Part shown: in pieces, positions 45,817-54,632 of the stretch | Position numbering within the stretch: position 1 is the stretch's first letter | Layout: each line of letters starts with the position of its first letter | Assembly: GCF_023806565.1 (NCBI RefSeq) | Contig: NZ_JAMTDV010000138.1 | Location: 1 to 59,126 of the forward strand | Reading direction: 5' to 3' | From: Accumulibacter sp. | Lineage (GTDB): Bacteria; Pseudomonadota; Gammaproteobacteria; Burkholderiales; Rhodocyclaceae | Length of the DNA: 59,126 bases | Notes under the pieces: generated by a model | Told to the model about the DNA's origin: nothing | Seen by the model: only the letters and a program-made list of their open reading frames with translations | Database searches by the model: none | Position numbers and translations under genes: made by a program

Positions 45817-46917
45817 TCAGCCCGCCAACTCGCGAGAGCTGATCCGGTAGCGGAAACCGTCCGGATCTAGACTGTCGAAACGGCCGGCCGCATTCTCTCC
45901 CTGTGGATACATCAGGAAGGCGATCTTCGGACCCGTGGATCCCGGCAAGGCAAGATCGTGCGCGGCGTTGTACGCCAGCCAGTTCATTTCCCAGGCGCCG
46001 AAAAGTTTCTCGCGGGTGGCGATCACCACTTCGTCCTGGAGTGACAGGCCGGGCCTTTCCTCCAGTACCACCTTGCGCACGTCGGCGGGATCGACCGGCA
46101 CCCAGCCGAAGCCCGCCAGCCAGACTTCGGCACGACAATGTTGTGCCTTGGTGATGTCGCCACTCTTGCCGAGACTCTTGTAACCAAAGCGGGAGTCGGC
46201 GACACGAATGCCATAGACGTCGCGCGCCGGCAGGCCGGCAGCGCGCGCGAGACCGACGTAGAGCGCGTTGAGGTCGGCGCACTTACCGGCGAGATTGCCG
46301 GTTTCGAGCATGACGCGGATGTCGCCGACGCCGCAACCGCGAGTTTTCGGATTTCGTGCGGTGTTCTCGACGATCCATTCGTAGATCAGCCGGGCCTTGT
46401 CGACATCGCTGTGGGCACCGCGGGTGATTGTCGCCGATGTCTTCTTCACGATCCCGTCGGTTGGCAGCAGCTCGGTCGATCGCGTGTAGAGGCGGGCCGT
46501 GGCGGCATCGAGCGGCGCCGGCCGGCCCGTCTGGGTGAAGTCGAGCGCTCGGTCGCGGGTGGCAAAGCGGCTGATGACTTCGAGCGATGGTGCCGCTTCG
46601 CCGGGCTCCCAGTTGGCCGCCAGCATCAGCGCGCCGTAGGTCGGATCGCGCTCGATCCGGACGCTCGCCGCATTGCCCTGCCAGAGGTTGCCCATGGTCC
46701 TGATCCAGACCGGTTCATCGACCGATGGCAGCGGCAGCCAGACGCGCGTGGCGCTCTCGGTGGGTGCCAGTTCGACACGCGTGCTGACTTCGAAGACTCG
46801 CCAGCCGTTGGCCGGAGACGGCTGGAAGGTTTGCTCTGCGGCCTGTGCCCGACGCCATCCGGCAAGGCAGCTAGCCGTCAGCAGAATGCCGGCGGTGAGA
46901 AATTGGCGACGGTCCAT
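45817..46917 (-). CDS. Transglutaminase-like protein, exported
   Basis: Predicted Tat- or Sec-exported (MDRRQFLTAG) cysteine-protease/transglutaminase-fold protein of 366 residues. The N-terminal half (residues about 40-130) is a beta-rich domain, and the transglutaminase core has the triad Cys213 (GKCADLN), His260 (QHCRAEVW) and Asp276 (VPVDPADV). Homologues hydrolyse or crosslink peptides, and some remodel secreted proteins. It follows the TlpA-like gene by 15 bases, so the two form an operon, convergent with the cytochrome run. Confidence 0.88.
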   Translation of the reverse strand: MDRRQFLTAGILLTASCLAGWRRAQAAEQTFQPSPANGWRVFEVSTRVELAPTESATRVWLPLPSVDEPVWIRTMGNLWQGNAASVRIERDPTYGALMLAANWEPGEAAPSLEVISRFATRDRALDFTQTGRPAPLDAATARLYTRSTELLPTDGIVKKTSATITRGAHSDVDKARLIYEWIVENTARNPKTRGCGVGDIRVMLETGNLAGKCADLNALYVGLARAAGLPARDVYGIRVADSRFGYKSLGKSGDITKAQHCRAEVWLAGFGWVPVDPADVRKVVLEERPGLSLQDEVVIATREKLFGAWEMNWLAYNAAHDLALPGSTGPKIAFLMYPQGENAAGRFDSLDPDGFRYRISSRELAG

Positions 46918-46932
46918 TGTTGGCTTTCTCCG

Positions 46933-47478
46933 TTATTTCATCAGGGGTTGAAGGGTTTGGTCGATGGCTGGCGAGTCCCAGTCGATCGGGCCTTCGCCGC
47001 GCAAGCGTATGCGGTGGCGACGGTCGAGGACGACGGTAGTCGGCAGCAGGCGGGCGCCCCAGGCGCGGCTGACGATCCGCTCGCGATCGTCGACGACGGC
47101 AAGCTGCAGCTCGTTTTCGGAGAGAAAATCCGCGATCCGTGAGCGTTGGTCGGCGACGGCAACGGTGATCACCGCCAGGCCAAGCGCACGCCAGCGTTCG
47201 GCGAGGCGCTGCAGCGACGGCATTTCCTGGCGGCAGGGTTCACACCACGACGCCCAGAAACTGATGATCACCGGTTGGCCCCGGTACGAAGCAATCAGTG
47301 CGGGCAGCGGGCCATCGGTCGGGCCCGGCAGCGGAGCAGTAGCTACACGGGTCAATCCGGAAGCGTACAGACTCTCCGGGAATAGCCAAGCCAGCCACGC
47401 GAGACATAGCCCGGCGAGCAGACGAGCTGACGGACCGCGGCGACATCTGCGCGGCTGGTGCACATTCGGTTCCAGCAA
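46933..47478 (-). CDS. TlpA/ResA-like membrane-anchored thioredoxin
   Basis: Predicted periplasm-facing thiol oxidoreductase. An N-terminal membrane segment (LLAGLCLAWLAWLF) precedes a thioredoxin fold with the active site CEPC (WASWCEPCRQEMPSLQ) and LPTTVVLDRRHRI. TlpA/ResA proteins reduce apocytochrome c cysteines, so beside four c-type cytochromes it could be a dedicated maturation helper. Its start is unsettled: the TTG at 47478 has GGGAGAAG very close, and a GTG 12 bases in is an alternative. Length 181 is normal. Confidence 0.85.
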   Translation of the reverse strand: MLEPNVHQPRRCRRGPSARLLAGLCLAWLAWLFPESLYASGLTRVATAPLPGPTDGPLPALIASYRGQPVIISFWASWCEPCRQEMPSLQRLAERWRALGLAVITVAVADQRSRIADFLSENELQLAVVDDRERIVSRAWGARLLPTTVVLDRRHRIRLRGEGPIDWDSPAIDQTLQPLMK

Positions 47479-47499
47479 CTTCTCCCGTATTCAGCAGCC

Positions 47500-47524
47500 G
47501 TCGCGAGGCGGAAGCCCTCGCGAC
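47500..47524. promoter_or_regulatory. Perfect 9-bp inverted repeat GTCGCGAGG-7-CCTCGCGAC upstream of tlpA-like gene
   Basis: It lies 22 bases before the thioredoxin start, inside its 5' leader or promoter. A hairpin or operator here could control the thioredoxin-transglutaminase pair. The remaining part of 47479-47931 is non-coding apart from the sigma-54 site. Confidence 0.4.
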
Positions 47525-47864
47525 TTACCTTGCACCGGTCCGCGAACCGGGGCGATCGAATGGCGGTTACGCAGACCGCCGAGTTGCCGATTGTCTCATC
47601 ATTTCGGTTCGAATCATTACTTCGCCGGCCCTTGGCACGCCTGTTCCCCGATCTGCATGCCGTTCGCAGTACCAGCGGCAAATCCAGCGGGTGGAAGTCG
47701 GGTCCGGGCAGTTGGCCAAGCGCCCCGGCCGCATGATTGCGCCACCGACCCCTTTCACCACCTGTTGCAGTCTGCCGGGGAGTTTTACACATCGGCTGTC
47801 GGGCAGCTGCCGGTGGCAGTCCAAGTCATTGATTCTTTTCTTTGGACGCGAGATTCGTGAAATT

Positions 47865-47880
47865 TAGCACGAATATTGCT
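47865..47880 (+). promoter_or_regulatory. Sigma-54-type promoter for the PEP-CTERM gene
   Basis: TAGCACGAATATTGCT matches the RpoN consensus TGGCACG-N4-TTGC[AT] with one mismatch (A for G at the -25 position). The key GC of the -12 element and the -24 G are kept at the correct 5-base spacing. It sits about 52 bases before the ATG. PEP-CTERM genes in Zoogloea-type betaproteobacteria are known to be driven by RpoN with the PrsK/PrsR pair, so the context fits. Confidence 0.75.
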
Positions 47881-47931
47881 TTTTGGCCGACGGGTGCGAT
47901 GTGTACCGATTTCCAGGAATGGAGAAAAAGG

Positions 47932-48525
47932 ATGAAGCGAATTCTGACGACGATTTGCGCGCTGGGCGCCATTGCCGCTGGGCCGGCTCTGGCCGACGCC
48001 GCGGTTTCCGACGTTTTCACCGTATACGATGCGAATCGGACGATTCAGCAACGGTTTGGGGTGTCGGAACAAGGGGTCGTCTTTGGCGGAGCTCTGTGCA
48101 TCCGTGACAATTTCACCGATTGCGGTCCCGGAGAGCAGGACCCGGCGGCGACTCTCGACACGGTCCAGATCTGGTATCTGCCTGTTCCCGGCCTCGCAGA
48201 CTCGGCGCAGTTTGCAAGAATGACGAATCTCCGAGGACCTGATGGGAGCATCAGCGACTACTTCGGCATCAACACCGTCAATCGAGAGTATTTCCTTGCC
48301 TTTGCGTCCGATGGCGATGCTGGCGGACTGCCGGATTTTGGCTTCACCCTCAACCTGCCGGAGACCAATCTCCCGGTGGATGCCACCATGTATCTGTTGC
48401 CGGCTCTGCAGCAGGCCGGCTGGACAGCGACGTTTCAGTCAGACGTGGATTTGCCTGAACCTGCGTCCGTTGCCATCCTCGGTCTCGGTCTTGCCGGCCT
48501 CGGCGTGAGCCGCCGCAAGCGGTAA
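47932..48525 (+). CDS. PEP-CTERM domain secreted protein
   Basis: A 197-residue exported protein. The ATG at 47932 follows GGAGAAAAAGG. A Sec signal (LTTICALGAIAAGPALA) is followed by a beta-rich, acidic, poorly conserved body with two Cys (CIRDNFTDCGPG). The PEP-CTERM sorting tail PEPASVAILGLGLAGLGVSRRKR, read in parts, has the Pro-Glu-Pro, hydrophobic helix and Arg-rich end cleaved by the exosortase (EpsH family). No exosortase gene lies in the window. Such proteins usually end up in exopolysaccharide or biofilm matrix. Confidence 0.93.
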   Translation: MKRILTTICALGAIAAGPALADAAVSDVFTVYDANRTIQQRFGVSEQGVVFGGALCIRDNFTDCGPGEQDPAATLDTVQIWYLPVPGLADSAQFARMTNLRGPDGSISDYFGINTVNREYFLAFASDGDAGGLPDFGFTLNLPETNLPVDATMYLLPALQQAGWTATFQSDVDLPEPASVAILGLGLAGLGVSRRKR

Positions 48526-48558
48526 GCGCTTTTTGTTCCCGGGCGACGATGCCGCTTC

Positions 48559-49506
48559 TCAGAGATGCGACACCGGGAATGCCATCACCTCTCGCAGCGA
48601 ATCGGCACCGACGGCGAGCATGATCAGGCGGTCGAGTCCGAGGGCGACACCGCTGCAGTCCGGTAGGCCATGTGCGAGCGCAGCGTGCAGCCTTTCGTCG
48701 GGGAGAACGGCCGGCAGTCCGAGCAATTCGCGTTCACGCAGGTCGGCAGCAAAACGTGCGCCCTGTTCGTCGGCGTCAAGCAACTCGTGGTAACCGTTGG
48801 CAAGCTCGACGCCGCGATAATACAGCTCGAAACGTGAGGCAACCGCCTGTCCGTCGGCGTCCGCGTGCAGGCGGGCGAGGGCGGCCTGGGACGGCGGATA
48901 GTCGAGCACGAAGCACAGTTCGCCAATGCCGAGCCTGGGTTCGATGACCTGGCTCATCAACAGCTCGAGCCAGGTGTCGCGGTCGGCATCGTCGAATGCA
49001 AGGTCCAGTTGCTGTCTCGCCGCCGAGCGCAGGCTGTCGAGGCTGCAGGACAGCGGGTCGAGACCGAAATGGGTGCGAAACAGATCGCGATAGCTGCGGC
49101 AAACGATGCCGATCTCGCCGAGCGCAATGCGGGCGATCGCGGCGACCTCGTCGATCAGTCGATCCGGCGTGAAGCCGACGCGATACCACTCGAGCATCGT
49201 GAACTCGGGGTTGTGCAGGCGTCCCACTTCGTCGGCGCGGAACACCCGGGCGATCTGGTAGATCGAGCCGCTGCCCGATGCCAGCAGGCGTTTCATCGCG
49301 TATTCGGGCGACGTCTGCAGGTAACCGTAGCCGGGAACGCGAATGCTCTGCAGGTGTGGATCGGTAACCGTGCGCGGACAGAGCTGCGGCGTTTCCACTT
49401 CGAGCACATCGTGTTCGGCGAAGTAGGCACGAATCTCCGCCACGATTCGCGCGCGGCGGCGCAGGTGTGCGAGCGGTGCGCTGGGTCGCCAGTCGATCTT
49501 GGGCAT
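48559..49506 (-). CDS. epmA: Elongation factor P--(R)-beta-lysine ligase
   Basis: Adds beta-lysine to EF-P Lys34, helping ribosomes at polyproline stretches. The 315-residue protein is a truncated class II lysyl-tRNA synthetase without an anticodon-binding domain. Visible signatures are ETPQLCPRTVTDPHLQ, HNPEFTMLEWYR (motif 2), ELYYRGVELANGYHEL and GLDRLIML (motif 3). It lies upstream of efp on the same strand, about 90 bases away, and transcribed in the same direction. The epmB gene is divergent at the far end of efp, so the whole modification set is together. Confidence 0.95.
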   Translation of the reverse strand: MPKIDWRPSAPLAHLRRRARIVAEIRAYFAEHDVLEVETPQLCPRTVTDPHLQSIRVPGYGYLQTSPEYAMKRLLASGSGSIYQIARVFRADEVGRLHNPEFTMLEWYRVGFTPDRLIDEVAAIARIALGEIGIVCRSYRDLFRTHFGLDPLSCSLDSLRSAARQQLDLAFDDADRDTWLELLMSQVIEPRLGIGELCFVLDYPPSQAALARLHADADGQAVASRFELYYRGVELANGYHELLDADEQGARFAADLRERELLGLPAVLPDERLHAALAHGLPDCSGVALGLDRLIMLAVGADSLREVMAFPVSHL

Positions 49507-49598
49507 CGGCGGTGTTGGGATGACCCCGACGCGAAGGCCGCCGGGCCGATTTCCGGCATCGGCATCGGCAGCGGCGAGGGGGTATCAGGCCGGAACGG

Positions 49599-50168
49599 CT
49601 AGGCCTTCACGCGCGAGACGTACTCGCCGGAACGGGTGTCACACTTGACCATCTCCCCCTGATTGACGAACAAGGGAACCTTGACCACGGCGCCGGTCGA
49701 CAGACGGGCGGGCTTGGTACCGCCGGTGGCCGTGTCACCGCGGATTCCCGGCTCGGTGTCGACGATCTCCAGTTCGACGAAATTCGGCGGGCTCACCGCC
49801 AGTGGCGCCCCGTTGTACAGCGTCACCGTGCACACCGCCTGCTCCTTCAGCCATAGCGCGGCATCGCCGACGGTGGCACTGCTCGCCTGGTATTGCTCGA
49901 AGTTCTCCGGCTCCATGAAGTGGAAGAACTCGCCGTCGCTGTAGAGGTACTGCAGCTCGCGGTCGATGACGTCAGCGGCATCGAGCGTGTCGCCCGACTT
50001 GAACGTTTTTTCCCAGACGCGGTTGGTTTTCAGGTTGCGCAGCTTGACGCGATTGAAAGCCTGGCCCTTGCCGGGTTTCACGAACTCGTTTTCGAGGATG
50101 GTGCATGGGTCGCCTTCCAGCATGACTTTCAGGCCGCTCTTGAATTCGTTGGTAGAATAGCTCGCCAT
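49599..50168 (-). CDS. efp: Translation elongation factor P
   Basis: EF-P binds between the P and E sites and rescues polyproline stalling. The 189-residue product starts at the ATG at 50168 ([10 protein letters not shown]). The modified lysine is Lys34 in the KPGKGQAF loop, and the three beta-barrel domains are complete, ending in [15 protein letters not shown]. The long upstream frame to 50336 overlaps epmB and is not coding. Only 25 bases separate its start from the divergent epmB start, so the two promoters must overlap each other's coding sequence. Confidence 0.97.
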   Translation of the reverse strand: MASYSTNEFKSGLKVMLEGDPCTILENEFVKPGKGQAFNRVKLRNLKTNRVWEKTFKSGDTLDAADVIDRELQYLYSDGEFFHFMEPENFEQYQASSATVGDAALWLKEQAVCTVTLYNGAPLAVSPPNFVELEIVDTEPGIRGDTATGGTKPARLSTGAVVKVPLFVNQGEMVKCDTRSGEYVSRVKA

Positions 50169-50193
50169 TGCATTCCTTCGTGAGACGGTAAAA

Positions 50194-51225
50194 ATGAAGG
50201 GCGCCATGATAGCGCGAAGCCCGGCCAAATGGCAGGGCCGGGACGCAGAGCCCTGGCAGTTGGCGCTGCAGACGGTGGTCAGCGAAGGTGGCGAGTTGCT
50301 CGACCTGCTCGACCTCGCGCCGCAGGCACTGCCCATCGACCGCGGTCAGACCTTCTCGCTGCGCGTCCCGCGTGCCTTCGTCGCGCGCATGCAACGCGGC
50401 GCCCCGGATGACCCGCTGCTCACGCAGGTGTTGCCGCTGCTCGTCGAACGCGAGGCGCACGCCGGCTTCAGCCCCGACCCGCTGGCCGAGGTCACGGCCG
50501 TGCCGGGGCTGATCCACAAGTACCGGGGGCGCGTGCTGCTGATCGTCACGGGTCATTGTGCAATTCACTGTCGCTACTGCTTCCGCCGCCACTTTCCTTA
50601 TGCGGCGAGCCAGCCGTCGCGCACCGACTGGTCGCAGGCATTCGATTACATCCGTCGGGACCCGACGCTCGGCGAAGTGATCCTGTCGGGTGGCGATCCG
50701 CTGTCGGCGCCCGATCGTCATCTGCAGTGGCTGATCGACCAGATCGAGACGATCGATCATGTCCGGCGCCTTCGCATTCACAGCCGTTTGCCGGTGGTCA
50801 TTCCGCAGCGCGTCACGCCGGCGCTGATCACCATGCTTTCGCGAACACGCCTGCACACCAGCCTGGTGATCCATGCCAATCATGCGCAGGAACTGGACGA
50901 TTCCGTCGCGGCGGCGCTCGATCCCTTGCGCCGTGCCGGGGTTACGCTGCTCAATCAGTCGGTACTCCTGGCGGGAGTCAATGACGATGCCGACGCATTG
51001 AGCGATCTTTCCGAACGCCTGTTCCAGATCGGCGTGCTGCCGTACTACCTGCATCTGCTCGATCGTGTCGCCGGCGCCGCGCATTTCGCGGTTGACGAAG
51101 CGCGCGTGCGAGCCCTGCACGATGCGCTGCTCGCTCGTCTGCCCGGTTATCTCGTTCCTCGCTTCGTGCGCGAGGTGCCCCATGCGGTTTCGAAGCGGCC
51201 TTTCCTTGCCGCTGCCGAGCGCTGA
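50194..51225 (+). CDS. epmB: EF-P (R)-beta-lysine 2,3-aminomutase (KamA family)
   Basis: Radical SAM/PLP enzyme that makes (R)-beta-lysine for EpmA. The 343 residues carry the radical SAM Cys122-x3-Cys126-x2-Cys129 motif ([10 protein letters not shown]), the VILSGGDPL segment and the [11 protein letters not shown] segment of KamA proteins. The ATG at 50194 or 50206 may be the start. It is divergent from efp with very short spacing. With epmA and efp it completes the modification pathway. Confidence 0.95.
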   Translation: MKGAMIARSPAKWQGRDAEPWQLALQTVVSEGGELLDLLDLAPQALPIDRGQTFSLRVPRAFVARMQRGAPDDPLLTQVLPLLVEREAHAGFSPDPLAEVTAVPGLIHKYRGRVLLIVTGHCAIHCRYCFRRHFPYAASQPSRTDWSQAFDYIRRDPTLGEVILSGGDPLSAPDRHLQWLIDQIETIDHVRRLRIHSRLPVVIPQRVTPALITMLSRTRLHTSLVIHANHAQELDDSVAAALDPLRRAGVTLLNQSVLLAGVNDDADALSDLSERLFQIGVLPYYLHLLDRVAGAAHFAVDEARVRALHDALLARLPGYLVPRFVREVPHAVSKRPFLAAAER

Positions 51226-51281
51226 CCGCTTGCCAGGAACGCGCTCCCCTGCGCGAACGACCGGATGGCTTCGGGTAGCCC

Positions 51282-51911
51282 TCAGAGTTTGGCGCTCGGG
51301 CGACTGCGGACGGCGGCGTACCAGCGAAGCGCATGGACGGCCTCCGCCGGCAGGGAGATTTTCAGCCAGCCGGCGAAATCGACGACCACCATGGCCAGGA
51401 TGTCGGCCGCGCTGAAGCGGTCTCCCGCAAGATAGGCGCGATCGGCGAGCAGTTCGTCGAGATGCGAGAGGAAGCGTACGCTTCTCAGCTTGCCGCGTTC
51501 GCCGAGCGCGGGAATCTGCGCGTAGTTCTCGGCGCCGGTCAGCGCCCGGTCCTTCATTCCCGGCGTCGAATTGCGCAGCGCCTCGGTCATCGCCTGCCAG
51601 CCATCGCTCTCGATGCGCCACACCCGATCGGCGATGACCGCCTTCTCGACGGGCGTGCCGCCGAGCAGCGGCGGATCGGGAAAGGTTTCCTCCAGATAGC
51701 GCCAGCAGCCCTGGGTGGAGGTCAAACGTGAGCCATCGTCGAGTTCGAGCACCGGTACCGTGCAGTAGGGATTGATCTTGCGGAATTCGGGCGAAAGGTG
51801 CTCGCCGTGGCGAAGGTCGACCTGGTGGGTCGGGATGTCGATCCCTTTTTCTGCGATGAATACCCGCACCAGTCGAGGGCTGGGCGCGCTGCTGCAATCA
51901 TAGAAGATCAT
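51282..51911 (-). CDS. Glutathione S-transferase family protein
   Basis: Cytosolic GST of 209 residues. The N-terminal thioredoxin-like domain (MIFYDCSSAPSPRLVRVFIAEKG) holds the glutathione site, with the cis-Pro in TVPVLEL and the Glu/Asp-Ser region L-T-S-T-Q-G. The helical C-terminal domain contains DRFSAADILAMVVVDFAGWL. It converges on epmB and stands alone. The substrate is unknown, as for most members. Confidence 0.9.
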   Translation of the reverse strand: MIFYDCSSAPSPRLVRVFIAEKGIDIPTHQVDLRHGEHLSPEFRKINPYCTVPVLELDDGSRLTSTQGCWRYLEETFPDPPLLGGTPVEKAVIADRVWRIESDGWQAMTEALRNSTPGMKDRALTGAENYAQIPALGERGKLRSVRFLSHLDELLADRAYLAGDRFSAADILAMVVVDFAGWLKISLPAEAVHALRWYAAVRSRPSAKL

Positions 51912-52021
51912 CGCTTGCTCCTTTCTTTGCCAACTTTTTTATGGCGATCGTCCAGCAACTGCCGGACTGGTCGGCTGCGCCGGGGCGCGCAGTTGCGTGA
52001 CCCGGCGCAGCCGGCGTCCGG

Positions 52022-52390
52022 CTAGCCGAGGCAGAAAACGTCGAGCTTGTTGCCATCGAGATCGCGGAAGTAGCCGGCATAGAAGCCATCGCCGCGCGGA
52101 CCGGCGGCACCTTCATCCTTGCCCCCCAACTCGAGCGCTTTGGCATGGACGCGATCGACCTCCTCGCGCGAGCCGACCGCCAGGGCCACCATGACGCCAT
52201 TGCCCACGGTCGCGGGATTGCCGTCGAAAGGCTTCATGACGCACAGACTCGGCTTGTCCTGTGCCACTCCCCAGGCGATGCCGCGCGGGAACTCCCATAG
52301 CCGCTTCGCACCGACCTCCTGCAGCAGCGAGTCGTAGAAAGCCGCAGCCTTGGGCAGGTCGTTGGTGCCAAGTGTCACATAGCCGATCAT
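52022..52390 (-). CDS. VOC (glyoxalase/bleomycin-resistance) superfamily protein
   Basis: A small protein of 122 residues with two beta-alpha-beta-beta-beta motifs. Residues about 1-55 (MIGYVTLGTNDLPKAAAFYD) and 70-122 (GSREEVDRVHAKALELGG ending DLDGNKLDVFCLG) form the paired modules. Metal-ligand Glu/His positions are partly present. The relative position suggests an isolated single-gene unit; the substrate is unknown. Confidence 0.9.
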   Translation of the reverse strand: MIGYVTLGTNDLPKAAAFYDSLLQEVGAKRLWEFPRGIAWGVAQDKPSLCVMKPFDGNPATVGNGVMVALAVGSREEVDRVHAKALELGGKDEGAAGPRGDGFYAGYFRDLDGNKLDVFCLG

Positions 52391-52535
52391 TGATTTCTCC
52401 TTACATGTTCAGGGAAGGGTAGTGTAGAGCACTTCCCGGCGGCTGTCGGTCTGCCGTGCGGCGGACAGCGATGCCGGCGAACGGATTCCCGGGATTGGGG
52501 TACGCTACGCGCCGGTTGACAATGAGGTGGGAGCC

Positions 52536-52604
52536 ATGAACACGGCCGAAGCTCAGGCAGTCGCGGTTCGCTTCATCGAATCAGCGCTTCAGCGCGGCAA
52601 GTAG
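52536..52604 (+). CDS. Possible 22-codon ORF, perhaps a truncated gene
   Basis: The ATG at 52536 has AGGTGGGAG upstream and a TTGACA 13 bases before that. The frame reads MNTAEAQAVAVRFIESALQRGK and stops inside the end of the convergent YceI gene. It could be a small protein, the stub of a lost gene, or chance. Weak support. Confidence 0.25.
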   Translation: MNTAEAQAVAVRFIESALQRGK

Positions 52605-53170
52605 AGGCTGAAGCGAATCTGGACCTGATCGGCAAGCGTACCAGGGTCCGCCCACTGTCCCTCACCGACCCGGTAGGTCAGGCGCGAAACGGGAACGCTG
52701 CCGTCGATTCGCAAGCCGCCGCCCTCCGGGCGGACGCTGAAGGGAACGCTGATCGCGGCGCGTCGCCCCTTCAGCGAGAGCTCGCCAAGCGCCTGAAACT
52801 GTCCGGCGCCGGTGGGGGCAATGCTGCGTGAAGTGAATGTCGCCTGCGAAAAATGTGCGGCGTCGAAAAACTCCTTGGCCTTCGGCAGGTCGTCGGCTTC
52901 TGCGCTGCCCGTAGCGACCGACGCGACGGTGATCACCAGATCGACCTTGCCTGTCTCAGGTTTCGCCGGATCGAAGTCCACGTCGGCGGTGAAGCGGGCA
53001 AAGCTGCCGTCGAGCGAAACGTCCATCTGCGTTGCGGTGAAAACGATCCTGCTCCGGCTACCATCCACTGGCGCAGCATGGCATGGTGATCCGAGCACGA
53101 GAGCGACCGAGGCACACACGCTGACCGTCGTCCGCGGCAGCTTCCCGAGAGGCGAGCCAATTCGGCGCAT
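52589..53170 (-). CDS. YceI-family periplasmic protein
   Basis: A 193-residue exported lipocalin-like protein. The signal peptide ends near CHA, followed by the YceI signatures SRIVFTATQM, SFARFTADVDFDPAKPETGKVDL and DLPKAKEFFDAAHFSQATF. YceI members bind isoprenoid-type lipids such as ubiquinone precursors. The start follows the metallophosphoesterase stop by six bases, so the two are co-transcribed. Confidence 0.9.
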   Translation of the reverse strand: MRRIGSPLGKLPRTTVSVCASVALVLGSPCHAAPVDGSRSRIVFTATQMDVSLDGSFARFTADVDFDPAKPETGKVDLVITVASVATGSAEADDLPKAKEFFDAAHFSQATFTSRSIAPTGAGQFQALGELSLKGRRAAISVPFSVRPEGGGLRIDGSVPVSRLTYRVGEGQWADPGTLADQVQIRFSLYLPR

Positions 53171-53176
53171 GATCTC

Positions 53177-54064
53177 TCAGCCCGCCACCACGGGATGTTC
53201 GTGAATCTCGTACGCCGCTCCCTTCGACTCGACCTCGATCTCGCGCCAGCCGAGTCCACGATAGGGCTGCGCCGGGTCCCACGGCATCGGCTTGTGGTCG
53301 GCCGACCCCGGTGCCGGCAGGGGAAAGATCAGTGATCTCGCGGCGTAATGCGGTATGTGGCCGGTGACGTGTCGGTTGTCCTGGTGAATGTGTCCGTAGA
53401 ACACCGTGACCCTGGGGAACGGCAGGAGGAGTTCGACGGCGCGGGCGCCGTCGCCCGTCGCCCAGCCCCATTCCGGCTGCAGGTCGAACAGCGGTCGGTG
53501 GGTGAGGATGACGATCGGCTGCGACTTGTCGAGTTTCGCCAGATCGCCGGCGAACCACGCCAGCTGGGCGTCGCCGATCACGCCTTTGGGGTCCGATACG
53601 TTGTCGAGAACGATGAAATGGATCCCCCGATGGTCGAAACTGTAATGCGTCGGGCCAAAAAACTCCTGAAACGCTTCTCCGCGATCCGCAGACGCGTCGT
53701 GCTCGCCAGGCAGAAAGCGCACGCTGCCGACGTTCAAGCGGTCGACGATTTCGCGGAATTCCGCCATCCGCGCGCGTCGCACCCTGGCGTCGAGCGTCAG
53801 GTGGGTCAGGTCGCCGGTGAAGACCACGAAATCCGGCGGTCGCGACAGCGAATTGACCGCCTTGATCGCCTTGGGCAGCGTGCCGCGCGAATCGGGGTTG
53901 GCTGCTCCGTCGAAACCCCAGTGCGTGTCGGAAAGCTGCACGAAATAGAAATCGTCGGCCGCGCTGGCGGCACCGTAGCCCGCCGCGCGTACGGCGGAGG
54001 CGAAGACGATGCCGCCCAAGCCTGCGAGGCGGATGAATTCGCGCCGATCGATGGCGTTTTTCAT
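53177..54064 (-). CDS. Tat-exported calcineurin-like metallophosphoesterase
   Basis: Predicted periplasmic phosphoesterase of 295 residues with a twin-arginine signal DRREFIRLAG at residues 6-15. Metal-binding motifs are QLSDTHWGF, FTGDLTH, PGEHDAS, ILTHRP and YGHIHQ, covering the D-x-H, G-D, G-x-H-D, H and G-H-x-H pattern. The substrate is unknown. It precedes the YceI gene in a short minus-strand operon. Confidence 0.93.
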   Translation of the reverse strand: MKNAIDRREFIRLAGLGGIVFASAVRAAGYGAASAADDFYFVQLSDTHWGFDGAANPDSRGTLPKAIKAVNSLSRPPDFVVFTGDLTHLTLDARVRRARMAEFREIVDRLNVGSVRFLPGEHDASADRGEAFQEFFGPTHYSFDHRGIHFIVLDNVSDPKGVIGDAQLAWFAGDLAKLDKSQPIVILTHRPLFDLQPEWGWATGDGARAVELLLPFPRVTVFYGHIHQDNRHVTGHIPHYAARSLIFPLPAPGSADHKPMPWDPAQPYRGLGWREIEVESKGAAYEIHEHPVVAG

Positions 54065-54206
54065 GAGTTCTGCTCCTTCGCGTCAACGCGGAATGGATAC
54101 ACCATGCCATACTTCCGCCGCTGCCGATTTATTCCCGCAGGTCGCAAGCGCTCACAAGAGTCGTCGGATATGTCGGCCCCATGCGTACGTCGAATGATCT
54201 GGAGCC

Positions 54207-54584
54207 ATGCACGAAAGAAACGCAGCGCGACAATCCCGTTTCAACCTGATCGGCACGCTGGTGCTCGTCATTGGTCTCGCGGCGTCGGCCTGGATCTTTT
54301 TCACCGCTGGCGAGGATGCCAGCGACGTGATCGGCTACGAGATCGTCGACGGCAGGAGCTATCCGGTCACCACCGGCGACTCCAAGATCTATCGCCACGA
54401 TCTGGAACGCTTCGGCGGTAAGGCTGCAGTTTTCGCCGACGATCTGACGCGCTGGCTGAGCAGTCTCTGGCATGGCCGGCGACTGGCGCTGATCCTGGCC
54501 GTGCTGACGATCGCCGTTTCCTTCGTGTGCTTTCGCACCGCCGAGCGGATTCCTCCGGGAGCGGGTGACGAGAAGGAAAGATGA
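54207..54584 (+). CDS. Small membrane protein, function unknown (125 aa)
   Basis: I do not recognise the family. There are two hydrophobic segments (LIGTLVLVIGLAASAWIFF at about 14-32 and LALILAVLTIAVSFVCF at about 92-108), with a soluble loop of about 55 residues between them (DVIGYEIVDGRSYPVTTGDSKIY in part). That loop should face the periplasm. It is divergent from the metallophosphoesterase and convergent with the HNH-like gene. Confidence 0.65.
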   Translation: MHERNAARQSRFNLIGTLVLVIGLAASAWIFFTAGEDASDVIGYEIVDGRSYPVTTGDSKIYRHDLERFGGKAAVFADDLTRWLSSLWHGRRLALILAVLTIAVSFVCFRTAERIPPGAGDEKER

Positions 54585-54632
54585 GCAAGGCCGTGCACCG
54601 CGGGGCGGCGAGTGCTGCCCGGAGAACGACGC

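Noticed and set aside
49972-51897. 641-codon minus-strand frame over efp, epmB and GST
   Set aside because: It crosses three recognisable genes and has no motif of its own.
52536-52604. 22-codon ORF as a firm gene
   Set aside because: Very short and ends inside the convergent YceI gene; kept only as a weak candidate.
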